From Watersipora subatra (Eukaryota; Bryozoa; Gymnolaemata; Cheilostomatida; Watersiporidae), in the NCBI RefSeq assembly GCF_963576615.1, contig NC_088708.1, forward strand, positions 24,621,191 to 24,685,190: DNA of 64,000 nt. The letters run 5' to 3'. The notes under the pieces are model-generated. The model searched no databases. It had not been told where the DNA came from and saw only the letters and a list, made by a program, of their open reading frames with translations. Of this stretch, positions 55,701-60,895 are shown piece after piece. Position 1 is the first letter of the stretch. Each line of letters opens with the position of its first letter. The position numbers and the translations under genes are program-made.

Positions 55701-57425
55701 TATAAGTGCTTGTTTATTATTTTACGTCATTCCTCTACGCATCGGCTGAGCGTGCTCGTTTATCCGTCTTACTTTTGTAATTAAAATACAAAACTCAAGT
55801 CTACCTGGTTGTATCCGCAATAGCTTCTCATCTAATAATTAACATGTTACTCAATTATGAGCATGTAATTCAGTAATTTTGGTAGTAATTTATGAAAAGA
55901 TTAGCAGCTCACTAGTTAAACTTATTTCTATGTTGGAATACTGTGATTGCTTCATCAAAGGATTCATTTGTGGTGTGTTTGTACCAGTTCATTAAACAGC
56001 TGTCATAGAAAAGGTGAATGACAGTTGATAGAAACAGCGGATGGTCATGCATCAAAGAGCGTTTATCAGCATTAAGATAGTTCTAAAATAACTGCATATT
56101 TATCTAATCGTATCCAATATGCACTTCTAACTGGTGACTTTTAGAAGTGCGACTAATGATGTCATTTTTGGAAGTATTTTCCTTCAGAGTGTTTTAACCG
56201 CGATCAGGTTTTGCCAATTTTAGTTTTGAAACATCCTGGCAGTCAGGTCACCCAAAACAACAAACAAAATCTGAAATGATAGAAAAATATGTAAACTTTC
56301 TGATAAAATCTTTTAAAATTGGATGTGAATGACGTTTTAAAGCTAGATGAACGCTATATACAGATATAGAGAAAGTAGTTAGCTACCCTACATTGTGTTC
56401 AAAAGTGAGTCTAGAATTAAACATAAATATACCTAGCGAGTGGCATCGCGAACAGATCTGCGGTAAAAAGGCTTTGACTTTTCATCTAAGTTTTAGTCAA
56501 ACATAGATAAATGCATATACCTGGTATGTATAAACCTCCATATATAATGTAGACCATTGATAATGGCTCAGGAAATTGTACCCCAATTTTGTCCACTTAT
56601 CAATCTTTAGCACCGAATTGATGTTTTATTATGGCATTGTAACATCTGGCGTATACCAAAGAGGCAGAGTTTTGCATTACCTTGACACATCACCTAGCCA
56701 CCTCTTTTTTACCCTGCTTTTCCTGTATATTCATTTTTATCTTTCATTTATCTTTCTACACACAATTCTTTTCATTGCATGTAGTTGCTGTATGAAACTA
56801 AAATCTCCCAGCAATGCAAATCATTGACAGCATCTTTTTTGCATGCTCTATGTGCATCTATTAGCTGTTTCTTTTCTCTGCTGCCATTGGACATCTGTCG
56901 TCGGTAAAACAGGCATTTAAGGTTGCCGAGTGCAATTGCTCCCACATACTCCCTGTCTTGGTAACTCAGGCCTATTGACATTGATTAAGGCTTCTTATAT
57001 CACGAATGATTGCGGGGTCAGTGAATGCGGCTGCACGGTACTGTTTATGCTGTCCCTCCCGTACCCATCCCCAGTCCGTCTGCATTATGGATCCTGCGTG
57101 TAAATACGCATTCCTATTGTTAAAATGTTAGATCAGGTTTAGTGTATGTTTGATCAAGTGAACAAGCCTGAGCAGTTCCGGACCCGGCTGACCTCGTCAG
57201 CTTCCTTTCTCAAGTTAGTGAAGATTTTCCTTCATTTGTTCGGTACAGCCGTTAAAAACTCTTTTCTTAATAACTTATATTATATCTCTTTTTTCGGATT
57301 TGTAGATTGCTTGGCTTAACGGCTATCATACCAAGTGTAGAGAGACATTGGAACCGCTGCTGAAGAAGACAGGAAAAGCGGAAGCTCTTAAATGGCTATT
57401 GCGAGAGACTGTTCATATCGGTTAA
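16669..57425 (+). CDS. XPNPEP1: Cytosolic Xaa-Pro aminopeptidase 1 (aminopeptidase P1), complete, 20 coding exons
   Basis: This M24-family metallopeptidase removes the N-terminal residue from peptides with proline in position 2. Exons: 16669-16773, 29413-29476, 30251-30355, 30442-30537, 30645-30788, 32094-32189, 32972-33053, 35672-35822, 38608-38652, 41001-41090, 41288-41338, 42372-42430, 42697-42774, 42942-43013, 43530-43590, 43714-43888, 45079-45150, 45546-45622, 46289-46387, 57306-57425. They total 1842 bases and encode 613 residues (human 623); all are GT-AG and in frame. The five metal ligands are visible: Asp407 and Asp418 (LLDSGAQ, TTDVT), His481 (HGTGHGVG), Glu516 (EPGYY) and Glu530 (RIEN). 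The N-terminus MTPKITGNLLKSLR resembles human MPPKVTSELLRQLR. There is no signal or GPI sequence, so this is the cytosolic paralogue, not XPNPEP2 or XPNPEP3. The gene spans 40.8 kb because introns 1 and 19 are swollen by repeats. Confidence 0.97.
17076..17265. mobile_element. hAT-like MITE, 190 bp, with 8-bp target duplication
   Basis: Termini CAGACCTGCCAAC and GTTGGCAGGTATG are inverted with 12 of 13 matches. The 8-base palindrome AGCATGCT flanks both ends exactly (17068-17075 and 17266-17273), the duplication length of hAT elements. The inside is rich in TGCGTGAGA and TCTCACGCA blocks in both orientations. There is no coding capacity. Confidence 0.85.
17274..17527 (+). other. Intron sequence between the MITE and the gypsy remnant
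   Basis: Ordinary intron sequence; nothing recognised. Confidence 0.4.
17528..17741 (-). repeat. Candidate solo or 3' LTR of the minus-strand gypsy element
   Basis: The segment starts TGTAAGG and ends GTTACA, giving TG...CA ends with a 5-bp inverted repeat (TGTAA/TTACA), and it lies just beyond the pol end. No second copy was found near the element's 5' end and no sense AATAAA is visible, so the call is tentative. Confidence 0.3.
17822..18414 (-). pseudogene. Gypsy integrase C-terminal region, broken
   Basis: EDPYLALLEDRNTPAVG followed by SSAQ is the typical stretch after the gypsy integrase core. A second frame (18094 down to 17822) continues to the probable pol end. The two parts are in different frames. 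Confidence 0.75.
18421..19155 (-). pseudogene. Gypsy integrase, zinc-binding and DDE core region, broken
   Basis: Residues around HTSHQGTAATVRRARAAVFW form the N-terminal zinc-binding region; its last Cys pair is degenerate (CVTRALDA). The core follows with SMDILINKSKKYL...VDYLSD, HSDHGSQFTS and NGKAEAAV, giving the Asp, Asp and Glu of the catalytic triad. The two halves overlap by 4 bases in different frames near 18742-18745. A 25-bp tandem duplication at 18433-18482 repeats the NGKAEAAV codons and shifts frame. Confidence 0.88.
18433..18482. repeat. 25-bp tandem duplication inside integrase
   Basis: Two units (18433-18457 and 18458-18482) differ by one base (CTCCGC/CTCTGC). A length of 25 is not a multiple of 3, so it frameshifts integrase just after the catalytic Glu codon. 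Confidence 0.92.
19160..19707 (-). pseudogene. Gypsy RNase H and connection region, broken
   Basis: On the - strand, recognisable fragments in order are QTDASTDGLRAVLMQDGQP, ELELLATVYGIHRFDQY and HTDHSPLKQIFTKPL, then VEQVTANMLSRAP near 19300. The first Asp (TDAS), the Glu (ELELL) and the second Asp (TDHS) of RNase H remain. At least one in-frame stop and one frame change interrupt it. Confidence 0.82.
19708..20487 (-). pseudogene. Gypsy reverse transcriptase, N-truncated
   Basis: About 260 residues with VRKPNGALRV, NHFPMPTLDDVL, MPFGLSLSPEEFYKKL and YIGHIITADGVKPEP, all hallmarks of gypsy RT. The catalytic box reads VAADDILIFG: the usual Tyr before Asp-Asp is Ala, but both Asp remain. The N-terminal RT part is missing because the frame starts at the gag junction. 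This is the longest intact frame of the copy. Confidence 0.93.
20453..21172 (-). pseudogene. Gypsy gag with truncated zinc knuckle
   Basis: The first frame (21172 to 20801) begins MSIDFLVPKPIQDGSDFCNQW and shows capsid-like helices; the second (20761 to 20453) carries VGISDDQLSRKL, typical of gypsy capsid ends, then one half knuckle CSNCG. A stop separates the two frames. The knuckle then joins directly to RT sequence, and an extra A in an A-run at the junction puts RT in another frame. Confidence 0.82.
21560..21980 (+). pseudogene. Gag fragment of the plus-strand gypsy element
   Basis: A frame of about 115 residues with CQVAILLNEAGEEATEIFNQF, then MLYEWYVIWSMNQTDGESID, ends at a TGA (21905-21907). 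The homologous reading continues after it (AAKCEFGTLRNQML). This arrangement matches gypsy capsid. Confidence 0.72.
22084..22611 (+). pseudogene. Nucleocapsid and protease of the plus-strand gypsy element
   Basis: The frame holds CKYYRSNHAKSRCPAYG and CNDCGEKSHFENVC, a double zinc-binding region, then FKIDTGAETNCI, the aspartic protease active site D-T-G. It ends in a stop shortly after protease begins; the frame is lost downstream. Confidence 0.85.
22800..23260 (+). pseudogene. RT N-terminal part of the plus-strand gypsy element
   Basis: Fragments include VVHHPRRVPLKM, SSMVFVEKKDGSVSICLNP and, in another frame, FNRLLFGLHSSAEVFEEVEQ (RT block with FGL and the EVF helix). Stops and frameshifts separate them. 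The order and spacing fit gypsy RT up to the segment just before the catalytic Tyr-x-Asp-Asp box. Confidence 0.8.
23237..23276. repeat. Perfect 16-bp hairpin at a retroelement breakpoint
   Basis: ATATTTAGAGATTTGC (23237-23252) and its exact reverse complement (23261-23276) are separated by 8 bases. Gypsy family 2 RT ends here, and family 1 sequence begins 2 bases later. Confidence 0.95.
23279..23740 (+). mobile_element. Segment of the family-1 gypsy element inside family-2 RT
   Basis: This 462-base block matches the minus-strand element at 20292-20770 in reverse orientation: GISDDQLRKKLFDDAG, KANNSLCGICGLP, FLPVDYPT, NHFPMPSLEDVL. It carries the same knuckle-to-RT deletion. It lies between the family-2 RT pieces ending in LPS and starting YFDDINVAG, and it fuses in frame to the latter. 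Confidence 0.88.
23741..23996 (+). pseudogene. RT catalytic box and thumb of the plus-strand gypsy element
   Basis: YFDDINVAGKT is the catalytic Tyr-x-Asp-Asp box, followed by FRRLHAKAKAVINVKFNRKK and VVSKDGLQSNHEKVTAI. The frame is cut by the foldback transposon at 23997 and resumes at 25452. Confidence 0.85.
23997..25447. mobile_element. Foldback DNA transposon (long TIR) inserted in gypsy RT
   Basis: Inverted arms of about 407 and 420 bases (23997-24403 and 25028-25447) begin ACCATAG and end CTATGGT. TGGT flanks both ends (23993-23996 and 25448-25451), a likely 4-bp target duplication. Arms share blocks such as GAGGCGTGGCCTAAACGCT and the 11-bp palindromic pair CTAGTCAATC...GATTGACTAG. 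The RT frame before the left end resumes after the right end. No transposase frame is present. The middle (24404-25027) looks like another, reversed dispersed repeat. Confidence 0.88.
24430..25027 (-). repeat. Reversed dispersed repeat inside the foldback element
   Basis: Read on the - strand it begins near ACTACCCGGCGTTGCCCGAG and contains TAATAAAAAAGTCTTTGG and AATAATTAGCAAGTAATGG, matching 53085-53895 and the reversed copy at 54040-55110. The far end is not sharply defined. Confidence 0.65.
25452..25640 (+). pseudogene. RT/RNase H linker of the plus-strand gypsy element, 3' remnant
   Basis: Fragments SLFSELTYLTSW, LRVLVRTDSQCTW and FRIVKSLLTYEKS correspond to the gypsy region between RT and RNase H. 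Homology stops near 25640; integrase and 3' LTR are absent. Confidence 0.7.
25800..26016 (+). repeat. Dispersed repeat with 'GTTCAAATAAAGGTGG' steps, copy 1
   Basis: TATGGGTTCATAAAGATC, CAAAGTGGTGGTCAAATGG and several ATTCAAATAAAGGTGG-like steps recur at 28973-29167. This copy ends ATTTTACGGTA, which could be a transposon terminus, but the other end was not found. Confidence 0.75.
26017..26707 (+). other. Intron 1 stretch without recognised features
   Basis: AT-rich sequence with no coding or repeat structure that could be supported. Confidence 0.4.
26708..27128 (+). mobile_element. tRNA-related dispersed element, forward copy
   Basis: It begins TAGATGAATGCCTGACATTG and ends GACACACAAACTTTGAGATT followed by TATATATACAGAT. 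A tRNA-like block lies inside: A box TAGCTTAATTGG at 26964-26975 and B box GATCAAATCC at 27009-27018. A GCTT/AAGT D-stem and CTCT/AGAG acceptor ends can pair. The tRNA-like block is near the 3' end, not at the 5' end as in ordinary SINEs. Confidence 0.75.
27317..28261. mobile_element. hAT-like non-autonomous transposon, 945 bp, with 8-bp target duplication
   Basis: Ends CAGGGTTGGCA and TGCCAACCTTG are inverted (10 of 11). GCCATATG flanks both sides exactly (27309-27316 and 28262-28269). Subterminal blocks on both ends repeat TTTTTCCCG or CGGGAAAAA in inverted orientation. Eight-base duplication plus a CAGGG start fits hAT. The inside codes for nothing recognisable. Confidence 0.9.
28270..28972 (+). 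other. Intron 1 stretch without recognised features
   Basis: AT-rich; nothing supported. Confidence 0.4.
28973..29167 (+). repeat. Dispersed repeat with 'GTTCAAATAAAGGTGG' steps, copy 2
   Basis: Matches 25800-26016. Its end is replaced after AGAGATT by the tRNA-related element starting about 29168, which suggests nesting. Confidence 0.75.
29168..29311 (+). mobile_element. tRNA-related element, internally deleted copy
   Basis: The first 85 bases match the start of 26708-27128 up to GGTAATGTAGTTGC. Then comes a CACGCACGCACACAGAGAG microsatellite and a TATATATATAGATGA end. The tRNA-like part is missing. Confidence 0.65.
29413..29476 (+). CDS. XPNPEP1: XPNPEP1 exon 2
   Basis: Residues 36-57, NEYIAACDCQREFITGFSGSA (human [21 protein letters not shown]). 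Donor GTAAAG, phase 1. It sits 12.6 kb after exon 1. Confidence 0.95.
29477..30250 (+). other. XPNPEP1: XPNPEP1 intron 2
   Basis: Non-coding; nothing recognised. Confidence 0.5.
30251..30355 (+). CDS. XPNPEP1: XPNPEP1 exon 3
   Basis: Residues 57-92, with LAALWVDGRYHTQA (human HAAMWTDGRYFLQA), end of the first creatinase-like domain core. Donor GTGTGA, phase 1. Confidence 0.95.
30442..30537 (+). CDS. XPNPEP1: XPNPEP1 exon 4
   Basis: Residues 92-124, GLKDVPSIPEWL and IGVDPNIMS (human GLKDTPTQEDWL, VGVDPLIIP). Phase 1. Confidence 0.94.
30645..30788 (+). CDS. XPNPEP1: XPNPEP1 exon 5
   Basis: Residues 124-172, with LVPISGNLVDQVWIDRPARP (human LIPVKENLVDKIWTDRPERP). Donor GTAAGT, phase 1. Confidence 0.95.
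30899..31446. mobile_element. mariner-like non-autonomous element, 548 bp, TA-flanked
   Basis: Starts CAGCAATACCTTAAAATATG and ends with the inverse of CACTAATACCTTGAGATACA. TA flanks both ends (30897-30898 and 31447-31448), as for Tc1/mariner. It has no transposase. It lies in XPNPEP1 intron 5. Confidence 0.75.
31889..32041. repeat. 56-bp tandem repeat, about 2.7 copies
   Basis: The unit contains ACATGTGTAGTACGTTGTG and TAATGCTAGATRTKCTTTC; copies are nearly identical. It lies about 50 bases before XPNPEP1 exon 6. Confidence 0.92.
32094..32189 (+). CDS. XPNPEP1: XPNPEP1 exon 6
   Basis: Residues 172-204, start of the second N-terminal domain: GETWQEKVAKVRQEM and FTALDDIA (human GISWKDKVADLRLKM, VTALDEIA). 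Donor GTGAGT, phase 1. Confidence 0.94.
32190..32971 (+). other. XPNPEP1: XPNPEP1 intron 6
   Basis: Non-coding; nothing recognised. Confidence 0.5.
32972..33053 (+). CDS. XPNPEP1: XPNPEP1 exon 7
   Basis: Residues 204-231, WLLNLRGSDIQMNPVFFSYV (human [20 protein letters not shown]). Donor GTATAC, phase 2. Confidence 0.96.
33919..34100 (+). repeat. Dispersed repeat, copy 2
   Basis: Matches 541-720 in the RPS2 intron in the same orientation, with scattered differences. Confidence 0.7.
34624..34963. repeat. 51-bp tandem repeat, about 6.6 copies
   Basis: The unit contains GTAGTGAGTTRAGGTCTCAG and TAGGGTTAAACATCTGTAGT. Two subtypes alternate (TTGAGG with AGCGGT, TTAAGG with AGCAGT or AGCGGT). 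Confidence 0.95.
35672..35822 (+). CDS. XPNPEP1: XPNPEP1 exon 8
   Basis: Residues 231-281. SLFVSEEKIT and IQPYHQFSSHL align with human MLFIDGDRID and VHPYKSILSEL. The region is variable in the family; splice sites and frame agree. Confidence 0.9.
36751..36946. repeat. 29-bp tandem repeat
   Basis: About 6-7 units of ATGATGATGTTAGTGTACAA plus TATACAKRT with GTACATGTACAATATAC variants. AT-rich, able to form hairpins through TGTACA palindromes. Confidence 0.88.
37362..37498. repeat. 13-bp tandem repeat, CCACCACTCTTGT type
   Basis: About 10 imperfect units. The strand asymmetry is strong: C/T on one strand, G/A on the other. Confidence 0.85.
38608..38652 (+). CDS. XPNPEP1: XPNPEP1 exon 9
   Basis: Residues 282-296, only 45 bases. 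LSKSSSYKIHCKVPE aligns without gap to human VSDKASYAVSETIPK. Acceptor TTGTAG, donor GTATGT, phase 0 on both sides, so it could be skipped without frameshift. Confidence 0.87.
38653..41000 (+). other. XPNPEP1: XPNPEP1 intron 9
   Basis: Outside the mariner-like element nothing was recognised. Confidence 0.5.
39760..40658. mobile_element. mariner-like non-autonomous element, 899 bp, TA-flanked
   Basis: Begins CAGTAGAGGCTTGTACAA and ends with the inverse of CAGTAGACGCTCCTATAA. TA flanks both ends (39758-39759 and 40659-40660). A related copy lies at 52524-54036, sharing GGAACRTTCACRTTATAGG and AAGCAAAAATTTTRCATAAA. No transposase frame. It lies in XPNPEP1 intron 9. Confidence 0.82.
41001..41090 (+). 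CDS. XPNPEP1: XPNPEP1 exon 10
   Basis: Residues 297-326, ending KAVKNCVEIEGMRDAH (human KAVKNSAESEGMRRAH), the linker into the catalytic domain. Donor GTACGT, phase 0. Confidence 0.94.
41288..41338 (+). CDS. XPNPEP1: XPNPEP1 exon 11
   Basis: Residues 327-343, IKDAVSLCEFFSWLEME (human IKDAVALCELFNWLEKE). 51 bases, phase 0 on both sides. Confidence 0.95.
41339..42371 (+). other. XPNPEP1: XPNPEP1 intron 11
   Basis: Non-coding; nothing recognised. Confidence 0.5.
42372..42430 (+). CDS. XPNPEP1: XPNPEP1 exon 12
   Basis: Residues 344-363, NVTESAAATKLEELKR (human GVTEISAADKAEEFRR). Donor GTCAGT, phase 2. Confidence 0.92.
42697..42774 (+). CDS. XPNPEP1: XPNPEP1 exon 13
   Basis: Residues 363-389, QQEDYVSLSFDTISSCGPNA and AINHY (human QQADFVDLSFPTISSTGPNG, AIIHY); His in the last motif lines the active site. 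Phase 2. Confidence 0.95.
42942..43013 (+). CDS. XPNPEP1: XPNPEP1 exon 14
   Basis: Residues 389-413, containing YLLDSGAQY with metal ligand Asp407. Donor GTACTG, phase 2. Confidence 0.95.
43530..43590 (+). CDS. XPNPEP1: XPNPEP1 exon 15
   Basis: Residues 413-433, NGTTDVTRTVHFGNPSSYQM with metal ligand Asp418, which bridges both metal ions. Phase 0. Confidence 0.96.
43714..43888 (+). CDS. XPNPEP1: XPNPEP1 exon 16
   Basis: Residues 434-492, the longest exon. YKHGTGHGVGAFLNVHEG carries metal ligand His481 and the nearby catalytic His. Phase 1. Confidence 0.97.
43889..45078 (+). other. XPNPEP1: XPNPEP1 intron 16
   Basis: Contains a 36-bp direct duplication at 44537-44607. Otherwise nothing recognised. 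Confidence 0.5.
44537..44607. repeat. 36-bp direct duplication
   Basis: CCTTTGCTCTTCAGTCCGTA and TAGCAGTTGTGTC occur twice in tandem almost without change. Confidence 0.92.
45079..45150 (+). CDS. XPNPEP1: XPNPEP1 exon 17
   Basis: Residues 492-516, GPCAISYRSS and LEPGMIITD (human GPCGISYKTF, LEAGMIVTD). One residue longer than human in this loop. Phase 1. Confidence 0.94.
45546..45622 (+). CDS. XPNPEP1: XPNPEP1 exon 18
   Basis: Residues 516-541, EPGYYEDGSFGIRIENCMLV with metal ligands Glu516 and Glu530. Donor GTGGGT, phase 0. Confidence 0.96.
46289..46387 (+). CDS. XPNPEP1: XPNPEP1 exon 19
   Basis: Residues 542-574, YNFKNTGFLQMEPITLVPIS (human YNFNNRGSLTFEPLTLVPIQ). Donor GTGAGC, phase 0. 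Confidence 0.95.
46927..50279. repeat. 35-bp AT-rich minisatellite, about 96 copies, XPNPEP1 intron 19
   Basis: Unit: CATATAACCATGATATACAA then GAATAGAACTATATA. Variants (GAGTAG, CACGAATAG, ATTTACAT, TTATATAC) recur in ordered blocks, and a few units carry a doubled TGATA. Blocks near 48360, 48540 and 48750 repeat with the same set of variants, so multi-unit duplication is evident. No coding frame runs through it. Confidence 0.97.
50280..50596 (+). other. Spacer between the two minisatellites
   Basis: About 317 bases of T-rich intron sequence with no recognised feature. Confidence 0.5.
50597..52055. repeat. 38-bp minisatellite, about 38 copies, XPNPEP1 intron 19
   Basis: Unit: AACACCAACCTGTGAATATA then GCAGTTTTTATCAATATT. 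Variation (ACAAAC for ACCAAC, TTTCATC, CAATAGT) is clustered, and units at the 3' edge are more diverged. Confidence 0.97.
52524..54036. mobile_element. mariner-like element related to 39760-40658, interrupted
   Basis: Left end CAGTTAAACCTTC follows TA (52522-52523). The right end GAACGTGTACTG lies at 54025-54036. Inside blocks match the 899-bp copy (GGAACATTCACATTATAGG; GAAGCAAAAATTTGCATAAA). A forward dispersed repeat (53085-53895) sits inside it. Confidence 0.65.
53085..53895 (+). repeat. CCCGGGTAATAAAAA-type dispersed repeat, forward copy
   Basis: It begins ACTACCCGGCATTGCCCGGG and ends CTTCGAAAGATATATATGTA. It matches most of the reversed copy at 54040-55110 in inverted order, for example GTTACGATTACARTAAAAGA and AATTCTTGCATAGAA. 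A GT microsatellite lies at about 53535-53562. Confidence 0.8.
54040..55110 (-). mobile_element. tRNA-related, CCCGGGTAATAAAAA-type dispersed element, reversed copy
   Basis: On the - strand it runs from about 55110 (CAGATGAATGCCCAGC) to about 54040 (ACACAAACTTTGAGAAATAT). Near its 3' end a tRNA-like block has A box TAGTTCAGTGGTCGAGTA (54184-54167) and B box GGTTCAAATAC (54132-54122). Its 5' part is homologous to 53085-53895, so the two form a large inverted pair. Confidence 0.75.
55364..55519. repeat. 13-bp tandem repeat TTCTATTGGTACC, 12 copies
   Basis: 156 bases, exactly 12 units of 13. Most units hold the palindrome GGTACC; a few have single substitutions (GATACC, GGTGCC). Overlapping open frames across it are only products of the repeat. 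Confidence 0.95.
55520..57305 (+). other. XPNPEP1: XPNPEP1 intron 19, 3' part
   Basis: No recognised feature apart from the acceptor of exon 20 (TTTGTAG at 57299-57305). Open frames at 56576-56981 lie on both strands and show no family. Confidence 0.5.
57306..57425 (+). CDS. XPNPEP1: XPNPEP1 exon 20 (terminal)
   Basis: Residues 575-613 and TAA. IAWLNGYHTKCRETLEPLL and EALKWLLRET match human CDWLNNYHLTCRDVIGKEL and EALEWLIRET. It follows a 10.9 kb intron. Confidence 0.96.
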   Translation: MAWLNGYHTKCRETLEPLLKKTGKAEALKWLLRETVHIG

Positions 57426-57460
57426 TTACGCAACTATTTTGCCTCTTTCTTTTTTTACTG

Positions 57461-57466
57461 AATAAA
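57461..57466 (+). terminator. Poly(A) signal of XPNPEP1
   Basis: AATAAA 36 bases after the stop codon, with T-rich sequence on its 5' side. Confidence 0.75.
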
Positions 57467-60450
57467 TGCTCAGTTGATGCACACAAGATGTTGATAATGT
57501 GAGACTGTTTTTAGCTACTGCTCAGAGGAAGGCCACGCTATCTTAATCCGTGCACTGGATTCTTGTTGGTATAAGACATTATCACCTTTCTAATAATGGT
57601 TCTCAACAGCTAGTACCTGCCACTTTTAACCCTTAATCTCTCATTCTACACTCTATGCAATTGGGTGGCCGAGTAGCTCACTCCCATTTTGGTGTGAGGA
57701 TTATGGCTAGGGACGAGTGCCATTATCATCTGGTAATCTCAGGTGTATACACTTCACACATATGTCTGCTGTCACTGGCCACTGATAGACAACTTCTTAT
57801 ACCAACCGCATTGCTGATAAAAAGAAAGTTTGCAATTAGGCATGCAAAGAAAAGAATTGCGACGCTGAGTTATATCTGCGATTCAAAACAACAATAGTAT
57901 TTGTGTCACTCAGACTAAGGCTCAGCGTGTGTGTCACTCGCACTATCTGCGTAACATAGTTTGGTTAACGCGTGAAACAAATATAATTATCGCTGTGATA
58001 TCGAGATTTATTTAATAAGGATTAGCCAATTGTTATCGATAATTTGGTGTTCAAGGGATGTTAATGTACCTGCCACTAGAAACTACTGATGTTTTCGACC
58101 TTGTCCACTTCCCCGTGTCAGCGAACGTATGCACGGAACAGCGATGCGCAAACAGTGTTTTCTCGGTAGAGACGACAGTCTTTTCTTTTCTATTGCATCG
58201 AGGAATCTCCGGAGCCACTTGATTTGTTGTCTAAGCCGATGCTTTAAACACTTGATGTTGGTGATTTTATTCAACCCTCTCGTGCCAACTTGTGACACTT
58301 TGAAGATTCTCATTCTCTCACGCACTCCGCTACTTGCATTGATTATACAGACACGAGTTAAGAAGTAAGGGGATATATTTGCTGTCCGCCACCAACGGTG
58401 ATCTATAGTTACTCCGCCGAGATCGTTGCATCTGAGGACAGTTTACGAAGCAGCTGCTTTATCTTCTAGTCAGCAACTGGCCCATTAGGGAACCCTTTTT
58501 TTTATCTCCATTAGCGCGTTCTTTTAGGGCTTTGCGGTTTCATCAACAGATATCCATCTGCCTCTTCCATTATTTCCTACACTATTTCTTTAAGAACCAA
58601 TTCTGCCATTTTACCATGCAATATTTTGTACTCTCTTTTTGTAAAAAAATATTTTCTAATGCAAACTTTTTATGTTCCGTCTGATCTCACAATTTAGATG
58701 CCTCAACAGGACTGATAAAGTGTGATATGATTGGACATGTGCAATGTATTTACATTTCAATCTAAGCTCATTAATACAGCATAAATAATCAACAAATTGA
58801 AAAACAATCTTCACTGGACATTTTTGCACCGGTATCAACATATTTGTGAAGCATCCGGTGAACTGTATCAGTAGAACCATAATCCTATGAAGCCTGGCTC
58901 GTTAACGTTATGTCTGAATTTATGTAAAAAGTTTTTAGTGCTCTACCGTCAAACGGCGCATGGTGCCAACTGATTCATATGAACACAAATATCGGTCTAT
59001 GCAGAGAGTGACATCCTCAAACTCTCCTAATTGGTGGGATTAGAATGGAGGAATGTGATAAAACTGCTTGTTGAGCGCCATGTATACGAGTTAGAGAGAT
59101 CAAAGTCCCGCAGTGCGCACTAATGCTCTCCTTCTATCACCTTCATCAACATATTTCACTCTCGCGATAAAATTAGAATAGCACATTTTAGAGATACTAA
59201 TGCGCTTTGCTATATGATTACAGAAAGCGATGATCACTTCAAGACAATGAAATCATCTGAAATGATAATAGGTAAAAATAAGCAAATCGTTTAGTTCCAA
59301 AGTCTCTGTAAGATTGTTAAAGATTTGCGTGCCATATCTACACCATTAGATGGAGTTACATATTGCTTGCGATAAGCCGGTAGACTTTGTTCGCGATTGG
59401 GTTAATATAACCTCCATTTTATATTTATCTGCGAGTGATAGGACTACGCGAGATAGCAAGATATAGCGTATTTGTTGTCATGCGTAGTTTGCTGCACTGT
59501 AATATGATCAACCGAGATGTTTCTAAAAGTTGTAAAACGAATATTCTTGCTGTGACTAAGGAGACCAATTAAAAGCTCAAGTGAGAATGAACAAGATGTG
59601 AATCACAAAGTCTTACTTGGCAGATGGTCTAATTAGCTGTCAACTTCCGAGGCTTACCGTTCTTTGGCTTCTCTTTGAACCATTAGATGGAAAATTATGT
59701 ATTAGTCTTACAAACTCCGCTTCCACTGTTGGGTACGGATGAAGAAGTTAGACTATTATTTTATTAAACTACGCCATAGTTCTCCATTTTCATCGCATTA
59801 CAGTTCTCAGATTAGCCTTTGCTTACTGTATGTCATTTAATGACTTGTAATCGTCTGCATTATCACAGCCTTTTGTTGAAATTTTCTATTTATTATAGAT
59901 TTTGAAGATGTGTAAAGCAACCGGCAAATGATAATATTGTTCACTGCGCATTATTCATGCTTTTGTTTATTTTAAGCTTGAAATCAAAATACTGCGTTTG
60001 TTGAAAAACCTTTCTAAGAGTTTGTGGTTGTTTGCTGGATGAATAACAATACTCGCCACTGCGACGTGCTTTAGTATGCGAGCTAATTTTTCTTACCGAA
60101 AATCATTCAAAATAGAGAGAACTCTGTTTAGCGGCGTAATAAAGCGGATCATGTTGGAGGAAAGAGCCACTGCTTAAGATGTTAGGCAAGAATACGATTT
60201 CTCGCTTCTTTCGCATTCTCTGTGTTTAACAAAATACAATAGTCATGCTTGTTATGAGATTATTATGTGTGCCTTATCTCCTTCATCTCGAAGCTAAATG
60301 TATGAATTATTTCTAACACAGAAAATATTTCAATTTTAATATACAGTAAATGATTCTGAAGTGTAGTGGATGCATGCTTGCCTCTATATGTGTAATAGTA
60401 ACAATGCATACTAACTATGCGAGACATATATTTAGTCCTTGTTTCTGATA
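57467..60450. other. Intergenic region after XPNPEP1
   Basis: No conserved coding segment was found. A minus-strand open frame at 58083-58325 encodes a very basic stretch (LKHRLRQQIKWLRRFLD, then KKRLSSLPRKHCLR) but its first ATG lies 12 bases inside the frame and no family is recognised, so it is not called as a gene. Confidence 0.5.
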
Positions 60451-60452
60451 GG

Positions 60453-60889
60453 CCAATCGCTCAGAGCTCTAGCCAGTCGCATCTTGTAGCATTCCCATCC
60501 ATTGATTGGAAAGGAGAGTAACCATCCACACTGAATCATATGTACTGCTAACCGTTGGTAATTGAAACGTAAATTCAGAATATTTCAAAGCAGCGAAAGG
60601 ATAAAAGGGAGTGCCTGTTCTTACTGGATTAAATCAGCGGATATCAGCAACAAAGCAGCACCTTCTCACCTGTTGGATTAATACAAAGAGCATCAAACGC
60701 CGGCAGCAAGCAGGATTATCTCATTCATCTTACTGTGTTGGCCTCCAATGCTATCTTTATGAAAATACATCACTCTGGCTTAAAATATGGGCACAGTCCT
60801 GGATGTCAACCATACTTTGGATTTGTTTAATTATCAAGAATGGGAACTTTGTTGAGTTTCCATACAAGATATATTTATAGAACAAACAG
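60453..60889 (+). promoter_or_regulatory. Candidate promoter and 5' UTR exon of the downstream gene
   Basis: CCAAT (60453-60457), inverted CCAAT as ATTGG (60505-60509) and a TATA-like ATAAAAG (60601-60607) are spaced as in CCAAT/TATA promoters. A strong donor CAG/GTATGT lies at 60887-60895, so an exon from about 60630 to 60889 could be 5' UTR of the gene starting near 63.7 kb. This is inference from motifs only. Confidence 0.3.
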
Positions 60890-60895
60890 GTATGT

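Noticed and set aside
57655..57900. tRNA-like GGCCGAGTAGCTCACTCCC
   Set aside because: It resembles an A box, but no B box or cloverleaf follows at the right distance.
58083..58325. Minus-strand gene for a basic 80-residue protein
   Set aside because: The frame's first codon is GTG and the first ATG is 12 bases inside; no splice sites, signal peptide or family support it.
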